Positions 34,511 through 42,164 of a DNA stretch of 64,000 nucleotides are shown one piece after another; within the stretch, counting starts at the first letter, position 1, and every line of letters starts with the position of its first letter. Under the pieces are notes generated by a model. The model was not told where the DNA came from, did not search any database, and worked only from the letters and a program-made list of their open reading frames with translations. Made by a program: the position numbers and the translations under genes. Location: assembly GCA_964242735.1 (NCBI GenBank), contig CAXTAK010000009.1:60782-124781 (forward strand). The letters are read 5' to 3'. The DNA is from CADCUY01 sp964242735 (GTDB lineage: Bacteria > Actinomycetota > Actinomycetes > Actinomycetales > Quadrisphaeraceae).

Positions 34511-35797
34511 GTGCCCACCCAGAGCCGGCTGACCCGCGCGCCGCGCCGTCCGGGCCCGGACGTCGAGATGCCGCTCGCCGTCCGGGTCGCCGCGTCGTGG
34601 AGCTGGCGGCTGGTGGCCATCGGCGCCGGCGTGTACTTCCTCGGCAGGATCCTCGGGTTCTTCTCCGCCGTCCTGATCCCCCTGCTGGTGGCGATGCTGC
34701 TCGCGGCGCTGCTCGCCCCCGTCGTGGACTCCCTCGTGCGGGTCAAGGTGCCGCGGGTCCTCGCCACCACCGGCGTGCTGCTCGCCACCGTCGCCGTCCT
34801 GGTGGGCCTCGGCGGGTTGGTGACCGCCGAGTTCACCAGCAGCGCCGCCGGCCTCACCGCCCAGGTCAACAGCGGGATCCAGGAGGTCGAGGACTGGCTG
34901 CAGGACGGCCCCCTGGACATCGGCGACGACCAGCTCACCAGCTACACCGACCAGGTGCAGGCGCAGATCGAGACCAACGCCACCGCCATCGCCTCCTCGG
35001 TGCTGACCGTGACGTCGGCCGCGACGTCGCTGATCACCGGCGCCTTCGTCGTCCTGTTCCTGCTGATCTTCTTCCTCCAGGACGGCCGCAGGATCTGGGA
35101 GTGGTGCGTGCGCCTGCTGCCCCAGCAGGCGGAGGCCCCCTTCGACGGTGCGGTGCGCCGCGGGTGGATCACCCTGGTCTCCTACGTGCGGGCCACGGTG
35201 GTCGTGGCCTTCGTCGACGCCCTCGGCATCGGCATCGGGGCGTGGGCCCTCGGCGTGGAGCTGTTCCTGCCCCTCGCGGTGATCACGTTCGCGGGCGCCT
35301 TCGTGCCCTTCGTCGGGGCGCTGCTCACCGGTGCCGTCGCGGTGCTCGTCGCCCTGGTCACCGTCGGGCCGACCAGCGCGCTGATCCTGCTCGTGGTGGT
35401 GCTGGGGGTGCAGCAGCTGGAGGCCAACGTGCTGCAGCCCTTCCTGCTCGGCCGCGCCGTCTCCGTGCACCCGGTGGCGGTGATCCTGGCGATCTCCGCG
35501 GGCATCGTGCTCGCCGGCATCCCCGGGGCGCTGTTCGCGGTGCCCGTCGTGGCCGTCCTCAACACCGTCATCTCCTACCTCGCCCAGGGCGGGGACGGCG
35601 GGCCGCTGCCGGAGGAGGCCGGGGAGAACGAGGCCAGCGCGCCGCTGGAGCCCGACCCCGTGCCGAAGACGAGTCCCCTGGTGGACGACGTGAGGTCGGC
35701 GGGGGTCGAGAGCCTGACGGCGTCGGAGCCCGCCCGGTCGGCCGCGGGGCAGCTCGGCGGCAGCACCCGCACCGCGCACCCGCCGGTGAGCCGGTGA
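34511..35797 (+). CDS. AI-2E family (TqsA/PerM-like) transporter
   Basis: A 428-aa membrane protein with about eight helices and a characteristic extracytoplasmic coiled region (TAQVNSGIQEVEDWLQDGPLDIGDDQ..., residues 110-165). FFLQDGRRIWEWCVRLLP, then AFVPFVGALLTGAVAVLVALVTVGPTSALILLVVVLGVQQLEANVLQPFLLGR, is the family signature. Substrates of AI-2E family members vary (autoinducer-2 export, sodium/proton exchange), so function is open. The 65-residue C-tail is acidic and Pro/Ser-rich. The GTG at 34511 lies 6 nt after CACACT, a weak -10. Its 3' end runs into the greA-tail duplication at 35794-35897. Confidence 0.85.
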   Translation: MPTQSRLTRAPRRPGPDVEMPLAVRVAASWSWRLVAIGAGVYFLGRILGFFSAVLIPLLVAMLLAALLAPVVDSLVRVKVPRVLATTGVLLATVAVLVGLGGLVTAEFTSSAAGLTAQVNSGIQEVEDWLQDGPLDIGDDQLTSYTDQVQAQIETNATAIASSVLTVTSAATSLITGAFVVLFLLIFFLQDGRRIWEWCVRLLPQQAEAPFDGAVRRGWITLVSYVRATVVVAFVDALGIGIGAWALGVELFLPLAVITFAGAFVPFVGALLTGAVAVLVALVTVGPTSALILLVVVLGVQQLEANVLQPFLLGRAVSVHPVAVILAISAGIVLAGIPGALFAVPVVAVLNTVISYLAQGGDGGPLPEEAGENEASAPLEPDPVPKTSPLVDDVRSAGVESLTASEPARSAAGQLGGSTRTAHPPVSR

Positions 35798-35897
35798 AGG
35801 TCTCCACGGCGAGGACCTCCACGGTGGTGCTCCGGCCCGTCGCTCAGCCCGTGAAGGTCTCCACGGCGAGGACCTCCACGGTGATGCTCCGCCCCGT
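35794..35897. repeat. 57-bp tandem duplication of the 3' end of greA
   Basis: The 47 nt from 35794 and the 47 nt from 35851 are identical except for two bases. The second copy encodes the GreA C-terminus (EVLAVETFTG, stop). In the first copy the stop TGA has become TCA, so it reads on as out-of-use sequence. It is a tail remnant between the transporter and greA. Confidence 0.8.
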
Positions 35898-36350
35898 GGG
35901 AGCCGTGAAGCTCGCGCTCTGCCCGGGGGCGAGGCCCAGGATCGCCGCCCCCAGCGGCGACTGCTCGCTGTAGACCTCCAGCTCCGTGCCGCCCCCGACC
36001 TCGCGGCTGGCCAGGAGGAAGCGCGTCTGGTCGCCGGCCACGCGGGCGGTGACGACCGTCCCGGGGGCCACGACGTCCGAGGCGGCCGCGGGGCCGACCT
36101 GCGCCGAGCGCAGCAGCTGCTCGAGCTGGCGGATGCGCGCCTCCTGCTTGCCCTGCTCGTCCTTCGCGGCGTGGTACCCGCCGTTCTCCTTGAGGTCGCC
36201 CTCCTGGCGGGCCGCGTCGATCCGCTTGGCGATCTCGGAGCGACCGGGCCCGGACAGGGCGGTCAGCTCGGCGGTGAGGCGCTCGAACGCCTCCTGGGTC
36301 AGCCAGGTGACGGCGGGCCTGTCGGACGTCGCCGGTGTGCTACCAGCCAT
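35844..36350 (-). CDS. greA: Transcription elongation factor GreA
   Basis: A 168-aa factor that rescues backtracked RNA polymerase by inserting its coiled coil in the secondary channel. The N-terminal coiled coil includes WLTQEAFERLTAELTAL, RIDAARQEGDLKENGGYHAAKDEQG with the catalytic acidic tip (the Asp-Leu-Lys-Glu-Asn block) and EARIRQLEQLLRSAQV. The C-terminal FKBP-like domain has VVAPGTVVTARV and SPLGAAILGLAPGQSASFTAPTGRSITVEVL. The ATG is preceded by CGAGGAGG. TAGCGT on the minus strand (36429-36424) is the likely -10, giving a leader of about 68 nt. Order greA-DUF4307-mca matches mycobacteria. The 3' end is duplicated downstream. Confidence 0.95.
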   Translation of the reverse strand: MAGSTPATSDRPAVTWLTQEAFERLTAELTALSGPGRSEIAKRIDAARQEGDLKENGGYHAAKDEQGKQEARIRQLEQLLRSAQVGPAAASDVVAPGTVVTARVAGDQTRFLLASREVGGGTELEVYSEQSPLGAAILGLAPGQSASFTAPTGRSITVEVLAVETFTG

Positions 36351-36487
36351 CGGGGCCTCCTCGGGTGGGGGCGCGGGTCCCGCGACGGCTGCAGGAGCGG
36401 CCGCGGTCCTGCGAGAGGGGTCGACGCTACCAGCGCGGGGGCCGGGCCAGCGCCGATCGCCCGGTCCAGCGCGGAGCGCCGCCGGGC

Positions 36488-36901
36488 TCAGCCCAGCGCG
36501 CAGGAGGAGACCTGGCCGGTGACGGCGCGCTCGGAGGTGCGCACGTCGGCGGTCACCACCACCGTGGTCTCAGGCGAGGCCGGCACCGTCACGCTGCGCA
36601 GGCCCACCTGCGCCGCGCCGGAGCTGAGCGCCTCCACCTCGCACACTGCCACGGACCCCGCCGGCCTGGTCACCGAGAAGCTGACCCGCAGCGTGGCGTC
36701 CTCGTCGAGGTGCTCGTAGCCCGTGGTCGTGAAGCTCACCGCACCAGCGGTGGAGACGGCGAACCATGCGGCGTAGGCCACCCCCACCGCTCCCAGCACC
36801 ACCGCGAGCACCGCCAGGCGCCGCCGTCGGGCGGGCGGGGACGCGGGGCGGGCCCCGTAGCGCTCCTGCGGGCGCCGTGGCGGGGGGAGGGGCGGACTCA
36901 C
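36488..36901 (-). CDS. DUF4307 membrane protein
   Basis: A 137-aa protein with a basic Pro/Arg-rich cytoplasmic N-terminus (RRPQERYGARPASPPARRRR), one membrane helix (LAVLAVVLGAVGVAYAAWFAV, residues 29-49) and an extracytoplasmic beta-rich domain (VSFTTTGYEHLDEDATLRVSFSVTRP...CEVEAL...SERAVTGQVSSCALG). This matches DUF4307, an actinobacterial family beside greA and mca (Rv1081c). The RERYG motif before the helix is typical. A GGGGGAGG ribosome site precedes the GTG at 36901. Function is unknown. It is divergent from mca and shares its promoter region. Confidence 0.83.
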   Translation of the reverse strand: MSPPLPPPRRPQERYGARPASPPARRRRLAVLAVVLGAVGVAYAAWFAVSTAGAVSFTTTGYEHLDEDATLRVSFSVTRPAGSVAVCEVEALSSGAAQVGLRSVTVPASPETTVVVTADVRTSERAVTGQVSSCALG

Positions 36902-36921
36902 GGCGCCCTCCCCCGTCCCGG

Positions 36922-36947
36922 TGTCTACCCTGGTCGCTGGAGCGACC
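36922..36947. promoter_or_regulatory. Overlapping divergent promoters of mca and DUF4307 with a 5' hairpin
   Basis: TACCCT (36926-36931) is the plus-strand -10 for mca. TAGACA (minus strand, 36927-36922) is a possible -10 for DUF4307. Immediately downstream of the mca box, GGTCGC-TGGA-GCGACC (36932-36947) would form a 6-bp hairpin at or near the 5' end of the mca transcript. Confidence 0.4.
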
Positions 36948-37021
36948 GCGAGGTCACATCATCCGCCCGCCCCCCCGCGCTCGCCGGGGTGGGGCCGGGG
37001 CCGAGAGCCTGGAGGAACCCC

Positions 37022-37909
37022 GTGGAACCGCTGCGCCTGATGGCCGTGCACGCGCACCCCGACGACGAGTCGAGCAAGGGTGCTGCCGCGACCGCCCGCT
37101 ACGCCGCGGAGGGGGTGGACGTCCTGGTCGTCACCTGCACCGGTGGTGAGCGGGGCGACGTGCTGAACCCCGCCCTGCAGCACGACCCGGAGGTCGAGCG
37201 CGACATGGTGGGGGTGCGCCGGCGCGAGATGGCCACCGCCGCCGCTGCGCTCGGCGTCGCGCACCGCTGGTTGGGCTTCATCGACTCCGGGCTGCCCGAG
37301 GGCGACCCGCTGCCCCCCCTGCCGGAGGGCTGCTTCGCCCTGGAGGCGGTGGAGGTCGCGGCGGAGGCCCTGGTCCGGCTGGTCCGCGAGTTCCGTCCGC
37401 ACGTGATGACCACCTACGACGAGAACGGCGGCTACCCCCACCCGGACCACATCATGTGCCACCGGGTGTCCGTGGAGGCCTTCGAGGCCGCCGGCGACCC
37501 CACCCGCTACCCCGCGGCGGGGGAGCCGTGGACCCCGCTGAAGCTGTACTACCACGCGTGGGCGCGGGCGCGGATGGTCGCCTTCCACGAGCACCTCCTC
37601 GCCCTGGGCGTGGAGTCCCACTTCGGGGAGTGGCTCGAGCGGCGCCCGGCCGAGCAGGACCGGCCCATCACCACGCGCGTCGAGTGCGCTGACCACTTCC
37701 CCCAGCGTGACGCCGCCCTGCTGGCGCACGCCACGCAGATCGACCCGACGGGCTTCTGGTTCTCGGTGCCGCGCGAGGACGAGGCGCGGCTGTGGTCGAC
37801 GGAGGACTACGAGCTCGCCCGCACCCTGCTGCCGTCCGAGCCCGGGGAGGTCGTCGAGGACGACCTGTTCGCGGGTGTGCGCGAGCACCTGGGGGCCGCG
37901 CGTGCCTGA
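37022..37909 (+). CDS. mca: Mycothiol S-conjugate amidase
   Basis: A 295-aa zinc amidase of the PIG-L/LmbE family that cleaves mycothiol conjugates to mercapturic acids for export, part of thiol-based detoxification in actinobacteria. The zinc-binding motif AHPDDESSKG has HPDD at residues 12-15. CTGGERGDVLNPAL, RRREMATAAAALGVAHRWLGFIDSGLPEGDP and YDENGGYPHPDH (His ligand near residues 140-143) follow. The C-terminal LLAHATQIDPTGFWFSVP separates Mca from MshB. The GTG at 37022 has GGAGG 8 nt upstream. A tail overlap joins it to the next gene, as in mycobacteria (Rv1082-Rv1083). Confidence 0.95.
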   Translation: MEPLRLMAVHAHPDDESSKGAAATARYAAEGVDVLVVTCTGGERGDVLNPALQHDPEVERDMVGVRRREMATAAAALGVAHRWLGFIDSGLPEGDPLPPLPEGCFALEAVEVAAEALVRLVREFRPHVMTTYDENGGYPHPDHIMCHRVSVEAFEAAGDPTRYPAAGEPWTPLKLYYHAWARARMVAFHEHLLALGVESHFGEWLERRPAEQDRPITTRVECADHFPQRDAALLAHATQIDPTGFWFSVPREDEARLWSTEDYELARTLLPSEPGEVVEDDLFAGVREHLGAARA

Positions 37910-38276
37910 GGCCGCCGGGGCCGGGCTCCTGCGCCTGGTCGCGGCTGCGGCTGACACGCCCGAGATCGACCCGAACGACGTGACGCCCGGTCCGGCCGGC
38001 TTCATCGCCACGTTCGCCGTGGTCATCGCCGTGGTCCTCCTGATGCGCGACTTCAGCCGGCGGGTGCGCCGCCTGAGGCTGCGCGGGGAGGCGATGGAGC
38101 GCGAGGCCGCGGATCGGCGTGCCGCGGACCCCCGCGTCGCGCAGGCGCCGGGCGTTCCGCCGTCGTCGGGGCCACCGGAGCCGCCGGCCTCCCGGCGGGG
38201 TCTCGACGGAGGCCCCGGTGATGTGCCCGGCGGAGGTCCCGCCGATGGCCCCGGCGGCGGGGGCCGCGACGTCTGA
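37902..38276 (+). CDS. Small membrane protein coupled to mca (Rv1083-like)
   Basis: A 124-aa protein starting at a GTG inside the last codons of mca (8-bp overlap), so probably translated by coupling. After a short hydrophobic N-terminus (AGLLRLVAAAADTPEIDPNDVTPGPAGFIATFAVVIAVVLLMRDFSRRVRRLRLRGE) there is one clear membrane helix at about residues 32-48 and a basic cytoplasmic side. The tail is Pro/Gly-rich. Position and topology match the conserved small protein after mca in mycobacteria. The PNDVTPG segment just before the helix is typical of that family. Function is unknown. Confidence 0.75.
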   Translation: MPEAAGAGLLRLVAAAADTPEIDPNDVTPGPAGFIATFAVVIAVVLLMRDFSRRVRRLRLRGEAMEREAADRRAADPRVAQAPGVPPSSGPPEPPASRRGLDGGPGDVPGGGPADGPGGGGRDV

Positions 38277-39144
38277 GGCGCCGGGGGCCGTGCTGGCGGT
38301 GGAGCGGCGGGCGTGGCGGTTGTCGCTGGGACTGCTCCTGCTGCTGCTGGCCACCGTCGCCCTGGTGGCCTGGCGCGCCCCGGGGTCCAGCGGCGGGTGG
38401 TCGGTCGCGATGTCGGTGGTGGGTGCGCTGGCCGTGGGGGGGCTGGTGGCCGCGAGCGCCCTGGCGGCGTCGGTGGCCCTGCAGCCGGTGGCTCCCGACG
38501 AGGTCGTCGTCGACGTGCCCAGGCAGGGCGCTCCCACCGCGCGGGTGAGGCCGTCACCGGCGCCGACCTCGCGCCTGCGCGCTGCGGTGGGCCTCGCCGC
38601 GGTCACCGCGGCGCCGGCGCTGCTCGTCGTGGTCCTGTCCGCCACCACCGGCCCGGGCCCTGAGACCGGCGGCCCCGACAGCGCCGCCGGCGCGCGGGCG
38701 GGGATCACGGCGCCCGCTCCGGACGTCGACGCGGCGCCCACCCCCGACGTCGACGCGGCGCCCACCCCGGAGGCTCCCGCGCCGCCGGCCGCCACGGCGC
38801 CACCGGTGGCTGCCGCCCCCTCCGCTCCTGCCGGCCCCTCCGCTCCTGCCGGCCCCTCCGCTCCTGCCGGCCCCTCCGCTCCTGCCGCCCCCTCCGCTCC
38901 TGCCGCCCCGTCCCGCACGCCACCGTTGGCTCCCACCCCGCCCCCGACCGGGGGCACCGCGTGCCAGGTCGTGGTGGCCAGCGGTGACACCCTGTGGCAC
39001 CTGGCCGCCCGTGGGCTGCCCACCGGGGCCACGGACGCCGTCGTCGCTGCCGCCACCCTCGCGCTGCACGCGCGCAACACCGGGGTGGTCGGGGACGATC
39101 CCGACCTCCTCCTGCCCGGCCAGGTCCTCGACGCCTGCCCGTAG
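38245..39144 (+). CDS. LysM-domain membrane protein
   Basis: A 299-aa protein with three hydrophobic segments (LSLGLLLLLLATVALVAW, VAMSVVGALAVGGLVAASALAA and AVTAAPALLVVVLSATTG). A long Ala/Pro/Ser linker and a C-terminal LysM-like domain (CQVVVASGDTLWHLAARGLPTGATDAVVAAATLALHARNTGVVGDDPDLLLPGQVLDACP) follow, which should bind peptidoglycan. The linker contains about six copies of a 5-residue Pro/Ser/Ala/Gly unit encoded by a 15-bp DNA repeat (38817-38900) and two copies of an 8-residue DVDAAPTP unit. The ATG at 38245 has CGGAGG 8 nt upstream and overlaps the previous gene by 32 bp; an ATG at 38221 is also in frame. Confidence 0.78.
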   Translation: MAPAAGAATSEAPGAVLAVERRAWRLSLGLLLLLLATVALVAWRAPGSSGGWSVAMSVVGALAVGGLVAASALAASVALQPVAPDEVVVDVPRQGAPTARVRPSPAPTSRLRAAVGLAAVTAAPALLVVVLSATTGPGPETGGPDSAAGARAGITAPAPDVDAAPTPDVDAAPTPEAPAPPAATAPPVAAAPSAPAGPSAPAGPSAPAGPSAPAAPSAPAAPSRTPPLAPTPPPTGGTACQVVVASGDTLWHLAARGLPTGATDAVVAAATLALHARNTGVVGDDPDLLLPGQVLDACP

Positions 39145-39203
39145 CGGCGGGCGCCACGACCCGGTGAGCTGATCCGGTCAACTGGTCCTGTCGGCGTCCC
39201 CGG

Positions 39204-39902
39204 TCAGCTCGCGGGGCTGCTCGAGGCGGAGGCCACCGCCAGGTACACCGCGACGGTGTGTGCGGCGAAGGCCGTCACGGTCAGCACGTGGAAGATCTCG
39301 TGGAAGCCGAACCAGCGCGGGCTCGGGTCGGGCCGCTTGAGGCCGTACACGAGCGCCCCGAGGCTGTACAGCACCCCACCGGCGACGACCAGCCACACCA
39401 CCGCCGGCCCGCTCGCCCGCCAGAACTGCGGCAGGTACCCCACCACCGCCCAGCCCAGCAGCACGTACAGGGGCGTGTACAGCCAGCGGGGCGCACCAGT
39501 CCACGCGACCCGGAAGGCGACGCCGAGCACGGCCCCGACCCACACGGTGAGCAGGAGCGTGCGGGCGCTGCCGTCCGCCAGCAGCGCCACGGCGAGCGGC
39601 GTGCAGGTGCCGGCGATGATCAGGAAGATGTTCGAGTGGTCCAGTCGCTTCAGCAGCAGCGCGGCCGCCGGTGACCACGTGCCCCGGTGGTACAGGGCGC
39701 TGGTGCCGAACAGCAGCGCCGAGGTGAGCGCGAAGACCGCGGTCGCCCACCGCAGCGGTCCGTTCGGCGTCACCGCGACCAGCACGACGCCCGCGGCGAC
39801 GGCGAGGGGGAAGGCCGCCAGGTGCACCCATCCGCGCAGCCGGGGCTTCACCGCGGCGACGACGTCGGCGACCACCGCGGGCTGCGTGGGGGCGTCGGGC
39901 AC
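39204..39902 (-). CDS. Hemolysin III / PAQR-family membrane protein
   Basis: A 232-aa protein with seven hydrophobic helices. The PAQR/HlyIII metal-site motifs are present: SALLFGTSALYHRGTW (first His), KRLDHSNIFLIIAGTCTPLAV (second His) and FGFHEIFHVLTVTAFAAHTVAVYLAV (C-terminal His pair). KRPDPSPRWFGFHEIFH is highly typical. PAQR-like proteins may act as membrane-bound metal hydrolases; the bacterial role is unsettled. The GTG at 39902 lies 6 nt after TACCGT on the minus strand (39914-39909), a leaderless start. It is divergent from uppS, matching Rv1085c-Rv1086. Confidence 0.9.
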   Translation of the reverse strand: MPDAPTQPAVVADVVAAVKPRLRGWVHLAAFPLAVAAGVVLVAVTPNGPLRWATAVFALTSALLFGTSALYHRGTWSPAAALLLKRLDHSNIFLIIAGTCTPLAVALLADGSARTLLLTVWVGAVLGVAFRVAWTGAPRWLYTPLYVLLGWAVVGYLPQFWRASGPAVVWLVVAGGVLYSLGALVYGLKRPDPSPRWFGFHEIFHVLTVTAFAAHTVAVYLAVASASSSPAS

Positions 39903-39908
39903 GTGGCG

Positions 39909-39914
39909 ACGGTA
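39909..39914 (-). promoter_or_regulatory. -10 box TACCGT, leaderless start of the hemolysin III gene
   Basis: TACCGT on the minus strand ends 6 nt before the GTG at 39902. Confidence 0.55.
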
Positions 39915-39968
39915 TCCGCCGGGCGACCCCCGCGCGGTCGCGGTGTGCTGCGCGCGGTGGCGCCCGAG

Positions 39969-39974
39969 TACGGT
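39969..39974 (+). promoter_or_regulatory. -10 box TACGGT, leaderless start of uppS
   Basis: TACGGT ends 6 nt before the GTG at 39981. With the facing box at 39909-39914 it makes a divergent pair of leaderless promoters in 78 bp. Confidence 0.55.
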
Positions 39975-39980
39975 GCCGGA

Positions 39981-40748
39981 GTGCGGCCCGGCGTCCGTTC
40001 CCTGGTCCTGCCGCTCTACGAGCGCCGCCTGCGCCGCTGGCTCGAGGGAGCGGTCACCCCGCGGCACGTGGCGGTCATCCTCGACGGCAACCGGCGCTGG
40101 GCCGCGACCGCCGGGGCCCCCGCGGCCCACGGGCACCGCGCCGGCGCCGACCGGGTGCTCGACCTGCTGCAGTGGTGCGAGCAGGCCGGGGTGGAGGTCG
40201 TCACGCTCTGGATGCTGTCCACGGACAACCTCGCCCGCCCCCAGCACGAGCTCGCCCCCCTGATCAGCATCATCGAGGCCCTCGTCGACCGCCTGGCCCG
40301 GCAGGGGCGGTGGCGCGTGCGCCTCGTCGGCGCCCTGGACCTCCTGCCGGCGAGCACGCGCGCCCTCCTGCTGGGGGCGCAGGAGAGCACCGCGGCGGTC
40401 ACCGGCCTGCACGTGAACGTCGCCGTGGGGTACGGCGGGCGGCGCGAGATCGCCGACGCCGTCCGCTCCCTGCTCACCGAGCACGCCGAGCGCGGGACGA
40501 CCATCGAGGAGCTCGCGGAGGTCCTCGACGTGGAGCACATCGCCGAGCACCTCTACACCAGGGGCCAGCCGGACCCGGACCTCGTGATCCGCACCTCGGG
40601 GGAGCAGCGCCTGTCCGGCTTCTTGATGTGGCAGAGCGTGCACAGCGAGTTCTACTTCTGCGAGGCGTTCTGGCCCGACTTCCGCCGCGTCGACTTCCTG
40701 CGGGCGCTGCGGGCCTACGCCGAGCGGGAACGCCGCTTCGGGAGCTGA
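39981..40748 (+). CDS. uppS: cis-prenyltransferase (short-chain Z-isoprenyl diphosphate synthase, UppS family)
   Basis: A 255-aa enzyme that elongates allylic diphosphates with isopentenyl diphosphate to make polyprenyl carriers. HVAVILDGNRRWA near residue 35 holds the catalytic Asp. GHRAGADRVLDLLQWCEQAGVEVVTLWMLSTDNL, VNVAVGYGGRREIADAVRSLL and PDLVIRTSGEQRLSGFLMWQSVHSEFYFCEAFWPDFRRVDFLRAL are family blocks. The stretch replacing the usual serine/leucine pattern, and the synteny with Rv1086, favour the short-chain (Z-farnesyl-type) branch over the C50/C55 synthase, but this is not certain. It could supply lipid carriers for the exopolysaccharide loci. Confidence 0.92.
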   Translation: MRPGVRSLVLPLYERRLRRWLEGAVTPRHVAVILDGNRRWAATAGAPAAHGHRAGADRVLDLLQWCEQAGVEVVTLWMLSTDNLARPQHELAPLISIIEALVDRLARQGRWRVRLVGALDLLPASTRALLLGAQESTAAVTGLHVNVAVGYGGRREIADAVRSLLTEHAERGTTIEELAEVLDVEHIAEHLYTRGQPDPDLVIRTSGEQRLSGFLMWQSVHSEFYFCEAFWPDFRRVDFLRALRAYAERERRFGS

Positions 40749-41018
40749 GAGCGGACCTCGCGACTGACCGGACACGGCTGCGAGGCGGCTCGGCAGTGAC
40801 CGCGCGCCGGTGGACGAGTGGGAGCGAACTGGACACTCCGCCCACCCATCTGCTTCGGTGGGGCCGACATCCACCGGAGCACGCGGGTGGCCGCCGCCGC
40901 GTCGCGCGGCACGCCCCCCCGCTCGTGCACAGCCCCGCCCTTCCCCCGGGTGCGTCGAGCCGCGCCCGGTGACCGGTGCGCGCCCTCGTGCGGGGCTGCG
41001 CTGCGTGGAAGGCCGTCC
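40749..41018 (+). promoter_or_regulatory. 270-nt leader of the transglycosylase gene with small hairpins
   Basis: No gene was recognised here. Two local inverted repeats are visible: GTGGG with CCCAC (about 40819-40846, closing an internal GGAG/CTCC) and CGGTGG with CCACCG (40856-40877). Cell-wall hydrolase genes of actinobacteria often have a c-di-AMP riboswitch upstream, but I could not find its conserved core. A GGAAGG ribosome site precedes the GTG at 41019. Confidence 0.35.
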
Positions 41019-41819
41019 GTGCCCGCTCGTCCCACCCCCCTGACCATCGTGGCCGCCGTGGCGCTCGCCGCCGCCGGCGCCTCCCTCGGCGCCGGCGGCA
41101 CCGGACCCGTGGCGGCCCTCACCGGCTCGTCGACCTCCACGACCGCGCCGGCCGGAGGCGCCGTGCTGGCCGACGGCGCCCTGCTGGCCGACGGCCCGAC
41201 GCTGCTGACCGCGGACCCGGGCCGGACGGTCGAGCTGATCGGCGGCACCGCAGCAGCGCCGGGCGACCCGGGCGAGCGCGGGCCCCTGGCCAGCAGCCGC
41301 GCAGCGCAGCGCCCGGCGCTGCTGCCGGGCGACCCGCAGGCCAGGGAGCAGGCGGACCTCCTCGAGGTCGAGGCCCGCCGCGCGGAGGAGGAGGCCGCCC
41401 GGACCGCCGCGATCGCCGCGGCCCAGGTCGAGCGGGAGACCGTCGCCCGGGCCGCTGAGCAGGCGCGGGCGGCCGCCGCCGCGGAGGCCGAGCGGGTGGC
41501 CGTGGCGCAGGCGGCGCTCGCCGACCCGCGGGGCACGGCCCGCGGGCTCGCCGTGCAGCGGGGGTGGGGCGAGGACCAGTTCACCTGCCTCGACCGCCTG
41601 TGGACCCGCGAGAGCGGCTGGCAGTGGGACGCCGACAACCCCACCTCCAGCGCCTACGGCATCCCCCAGTCGCTGCCCGGGGAGAAGATGGCCAGCGCCG
41701 GCGCCGACTGGCAGAGCAACCCCCACACCCAGATCCGCTGGGGGCTGCAGTACATCGGCGAGGTGTACGGCGCCCCGTGCGGGGCGTGGGCGCACAGCGA
41801 GGCCGTCAACTGGTACTGA
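41019..41819 (+). CDS. Secreted lytic-transglycosylase-like protein
   Basis: A 266-aa exported protein. The N-terminus ARPTPLTIVAAVALAAAGASLGA is a signal peptide. Residues 100-185 form an Ala/Glu/Arg-rich coiled coil (QADLLEVEARRAEEEAARTAAIAAAQVERE...). The C-terminal 85 residues are a goose-lysozyme-like transglycosylase domain with FTCLDRLWTRESGWQWDADNPTSSAYGIPQSLPG; the catalytic Glu is near residue 198. It ends ...GVYGAPCGAWAHSEAVNWY, the usual ending of the actinobacterial SLT group. It should cleave peptidoglycan glycan strands. The frame is open up to 40818 but the signal peptide and GGAAGG site support the GTG at 41019. Confidence 0.87.
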   Translation: MPARPTPLTIVAAVALAAAGASLGAGGTGPVAALTGSSTSTTAPAGGAVLADGALLADGPTLLTADPGRTVELIGGTAAAPGDPGERGPLASSRAAQRPALLPGDPQAREQADLLEVEARRAEEEAARTAAIAAAQVERETVARAAEQARAAAAAEAERVAVAQAALADPRGTARGLAVQRGWGEDQFTCLDRLWTRESGWQWDADNPTSSAYGIPQSLPGEKMASAGADWQSNPHTQIRWGLQYIGEVYGAPCGAWAHSEAVNWY

Positions 41820-41835
41820 GGCCGAGGCCGGCCGA

Positions 41836-41841
41836 TAGCGT
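41836..41841 (+). promoter_or_regulatory. -10 box TAGCGT, leaderless start of the Cys/His-rich small gene
   Basis: TAGCGT ends 7 nt before the GTG at 41849 and supports this 74-codon gene as real. Confidence 0.5.
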
Positions 41842-41848
41842 CGCCCCG

Positions 41849-42073
41849 GTGGGACCACCCGGAGGGTCGAGCGTGTCGCCGTGCCGGTGCCAGCACGACC
41901 GGGACGCGCACGAGCACCACCGCCGCGGCACGGAGTGCGCGCTGTGCGACTGCCGCGCTTACCGCAGGGCCGGGTCGCTGGCCGGGTCGTCGGCAGGGTC
42001 GCTGACGAGCTCCTGGGCCGCCTTCGCCGCCGGTCTGGCGCGGCGACGGGGAGGCGGGCGCCGGGGGTCGTGA
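41849..42073 (+). CDS. Small Cys/His-rich protein, probable zinc-binding, 74 aa
   Basis: The central part reads CRCQHDRDAHEHHRRGTECALCDCRAYRR. It has two Cys-x-Cys/Cys-x-x-Cys-x-Cys clusters around several histidines, a compact metal-binding pattern that I recall from short uncharacterised actinobacterial proteins. The C-terminal half is basic and low in complexity (GSLAGSSAGSLTSSWAAFAAGLARRRGGGRRGS). The GTG start has a TAGCGT box 7 nt upstream (leaderless). Function is unknown; a nucleic-acid or metal-buffering role is possible but not supported further. Confidence 0.6.
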   Translation: MGPPGGSSVSPCRCQHDRDAHEHHRRGTECALCDCRAYRRAGSLAGSSAGSLTSSWAAFAAGLARRRGGGRRGS

Positions 42074-42164
42074 GCCGCGGCTCAACCCGCGGACCCGTGG
42101 CGCCGAAGGGTGGAGGAGGACCCCGCGCCCCCGCGGGGACCGCCGCCGTCCGAGGAGCCCCCTG

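Noticed and set aside
38817..38900. Repeat array that might be read as CRISPR
   Set aside because: Units are 15 bp with no spacers and are in frame in a Pro/Ser/Ala linker; no cas genes nearby.
40749..41018. c-di-AMP (ydaO) riboswitch before the transglycosylase gene
   Set aside because: Such elements are common at this kind of gene, but the conserved core could not be found in the sequence, only small hairpins.
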